The notes beneath the pieces are model-generated. The model ran no database searches. It had not been told where the DNA came from and was given only the letters and a program-made list of their open reading frames with translations. The position numbers and the translations under genes are program-made. Source: Planctomycetaceae bacterium (GTDB lineage Bacteria; Planctomycetota; Planctomycetia; Pirellulales; Thermoguttaceae). Taken from it: 5,406 bases of DNA. This document shows positions 4,954 through 5,406 of this stretch, one piece after another; within the stretch, counting starts at the first letter, position 1; each line of letters starts with the position of its first letter. The stretch lies in NCBI GenBank assembly GCA_031259095.1, contig JAIRLW010000525.1:1-5406 (forward strand), read 5' to 3'.

Positions 4954-5406
4954 AACCTCGTCGCTAACCCGCTAGCATCTCTCGCCAGAGTCGTGTTCGT
5001 TTTTGAACATAAAAGTGAACGGAAACGCTCTTGACCCTTTCAATTGCTTAAATATCTCGCGGCAATCTGGAACAAGTTTTTTTCCGAAGCAAAAAATCCG
5101 GAAAATTCCGATTTTATGTTACCGGCGCCGTTGCTGATTGTTCTTCACAATGGTTCAAAACCAATTATTAACAAACCAATGTTAGATGAATATATCGCCA
5201 AAGTAGTTGGAACCAAACGATTTATTCAGAAATTTGATTATATTATGGTTGATTTATCGGTGTTGACGCCTGATGAATTTGGTACTGCTCCGTTGTTGCG
5301 GGTCATTCTCGAACTGCTCAAACGCGCAACCGACGGAAATGTCCGCAAACAAATCTTAGAACCGTTGGCAGCAATTCGGGATGATGAAAAAACCCGATAT
5401 TGGATT
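4954..5406 (+). pseudogene. Decayed Rpn family (PD-(D/E)XK, transposase_31-like) gene, runs off the window
   Basis: One frame reads from the TAG at 4948-4950 to the window edge, broken by TGA at 5032-5034. The protein matches the Rpn 'recombination-promoting nuclease/putative transposase' family: FVFEHKSE (the E-x-K half of the nuclease site), then after the stop FQLLKYLAAIWNKF, LPAPLLIVLHNG, FDYIMVDLSVLTPDE, LLRVILELLKRA, and LAAIRDDEKTRYWI at the edge. Sequence resembles the family on both sides of the TGA with no length change, so a point nonsense mutation is more likely than an indel. NLVANPLAS (from 4954) lines up by memory with the usual DLVF-x-VPLA, suggesting the first catalytic Asp is now Asn. 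No N-terminal domain is recognisable. The part after 5035 is open for 124 codons and has an internal ATG (5116), but would lack the catalytic core. The C-terminus lies outside. Confidence 0.75.

Noticed and set aside
5032..5034. TGA read as Trp or another amino acid (alternative genetic code).
   Set aside because: None of the intact genes contains an in-frame TGA, the family has its Trp one codon earlier, and the gene shows other decay.

Overview
The window looks like a piece of a Planctomycetota genome (a low-GC, possibly host-associated lineage). The closest alternative is another PVC-group phylum such as Verrucomicrobiota or Lentisphaerota. The case rests on three things seen together: a Tat-exported Gfo/Idh/MocA oxidoreductase of the planctomycete type (SRREFLK leader, C-terminus ending in LRAPWKI), a small PEP-CTERM protein, and a decayed Rpn-family nuclease gene of a kind I remember as common in these genomes. 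This assignment is inference; no rRNA or other marker gene is present.

Layout. Positions 1-290 are non-coding and carry two inverted-repeat structures built from short degenerate units (TTCGTGT-type and CGCAGATT-type). The oxidoreductase lies on the minus strand (291-1568) with a clear Shine-Dalgarno site. Positions 1569-2180 are an AT-rich intergenic region with a 20-bp tandem repeat, two perfect AT palindromes and, at its right end, a composite inverted-repeat element (about 1985-2172) that runs almost to the next start codon. A class V aminotransferase/cysteine desulfurase-family gene follows on the plus strand (2181-3329). It converges on a small DUF721/DciA-like gene on the minus strand (3391-3717). 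Next is a self-contained minus-strand unit: promoter (4396-4424), Shine-Dalgarno, a 164-residue PEP-CTERM protein (3844-4338) and a rho-independent terminator (3773-3805). Positions 4440-4950 are AT-rich and show no convincing gene. The right edge holds a decayed Rpn-family (PD-(D/E)XK, transposase_31-like) gene, readable from about 4954 to the end of the window and interrupted by an in-frame TGA.

The genes do not form an operon: strands alternate, spacers are wide, and their roles (exported dehydrogenase, PLP sulfur/amino-acid enzyme, replication-linked DUF721 protein, exosortase cargo) do not make one pathway. I found no convincing new multi-gene system. The most interesting material is non-coding: inverted pairs of roughly 10-nt periodic repeats, one of which may supply the promoter of the cysteine desulfurase-family gene. 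The decayed Rpn gene is next in interest.
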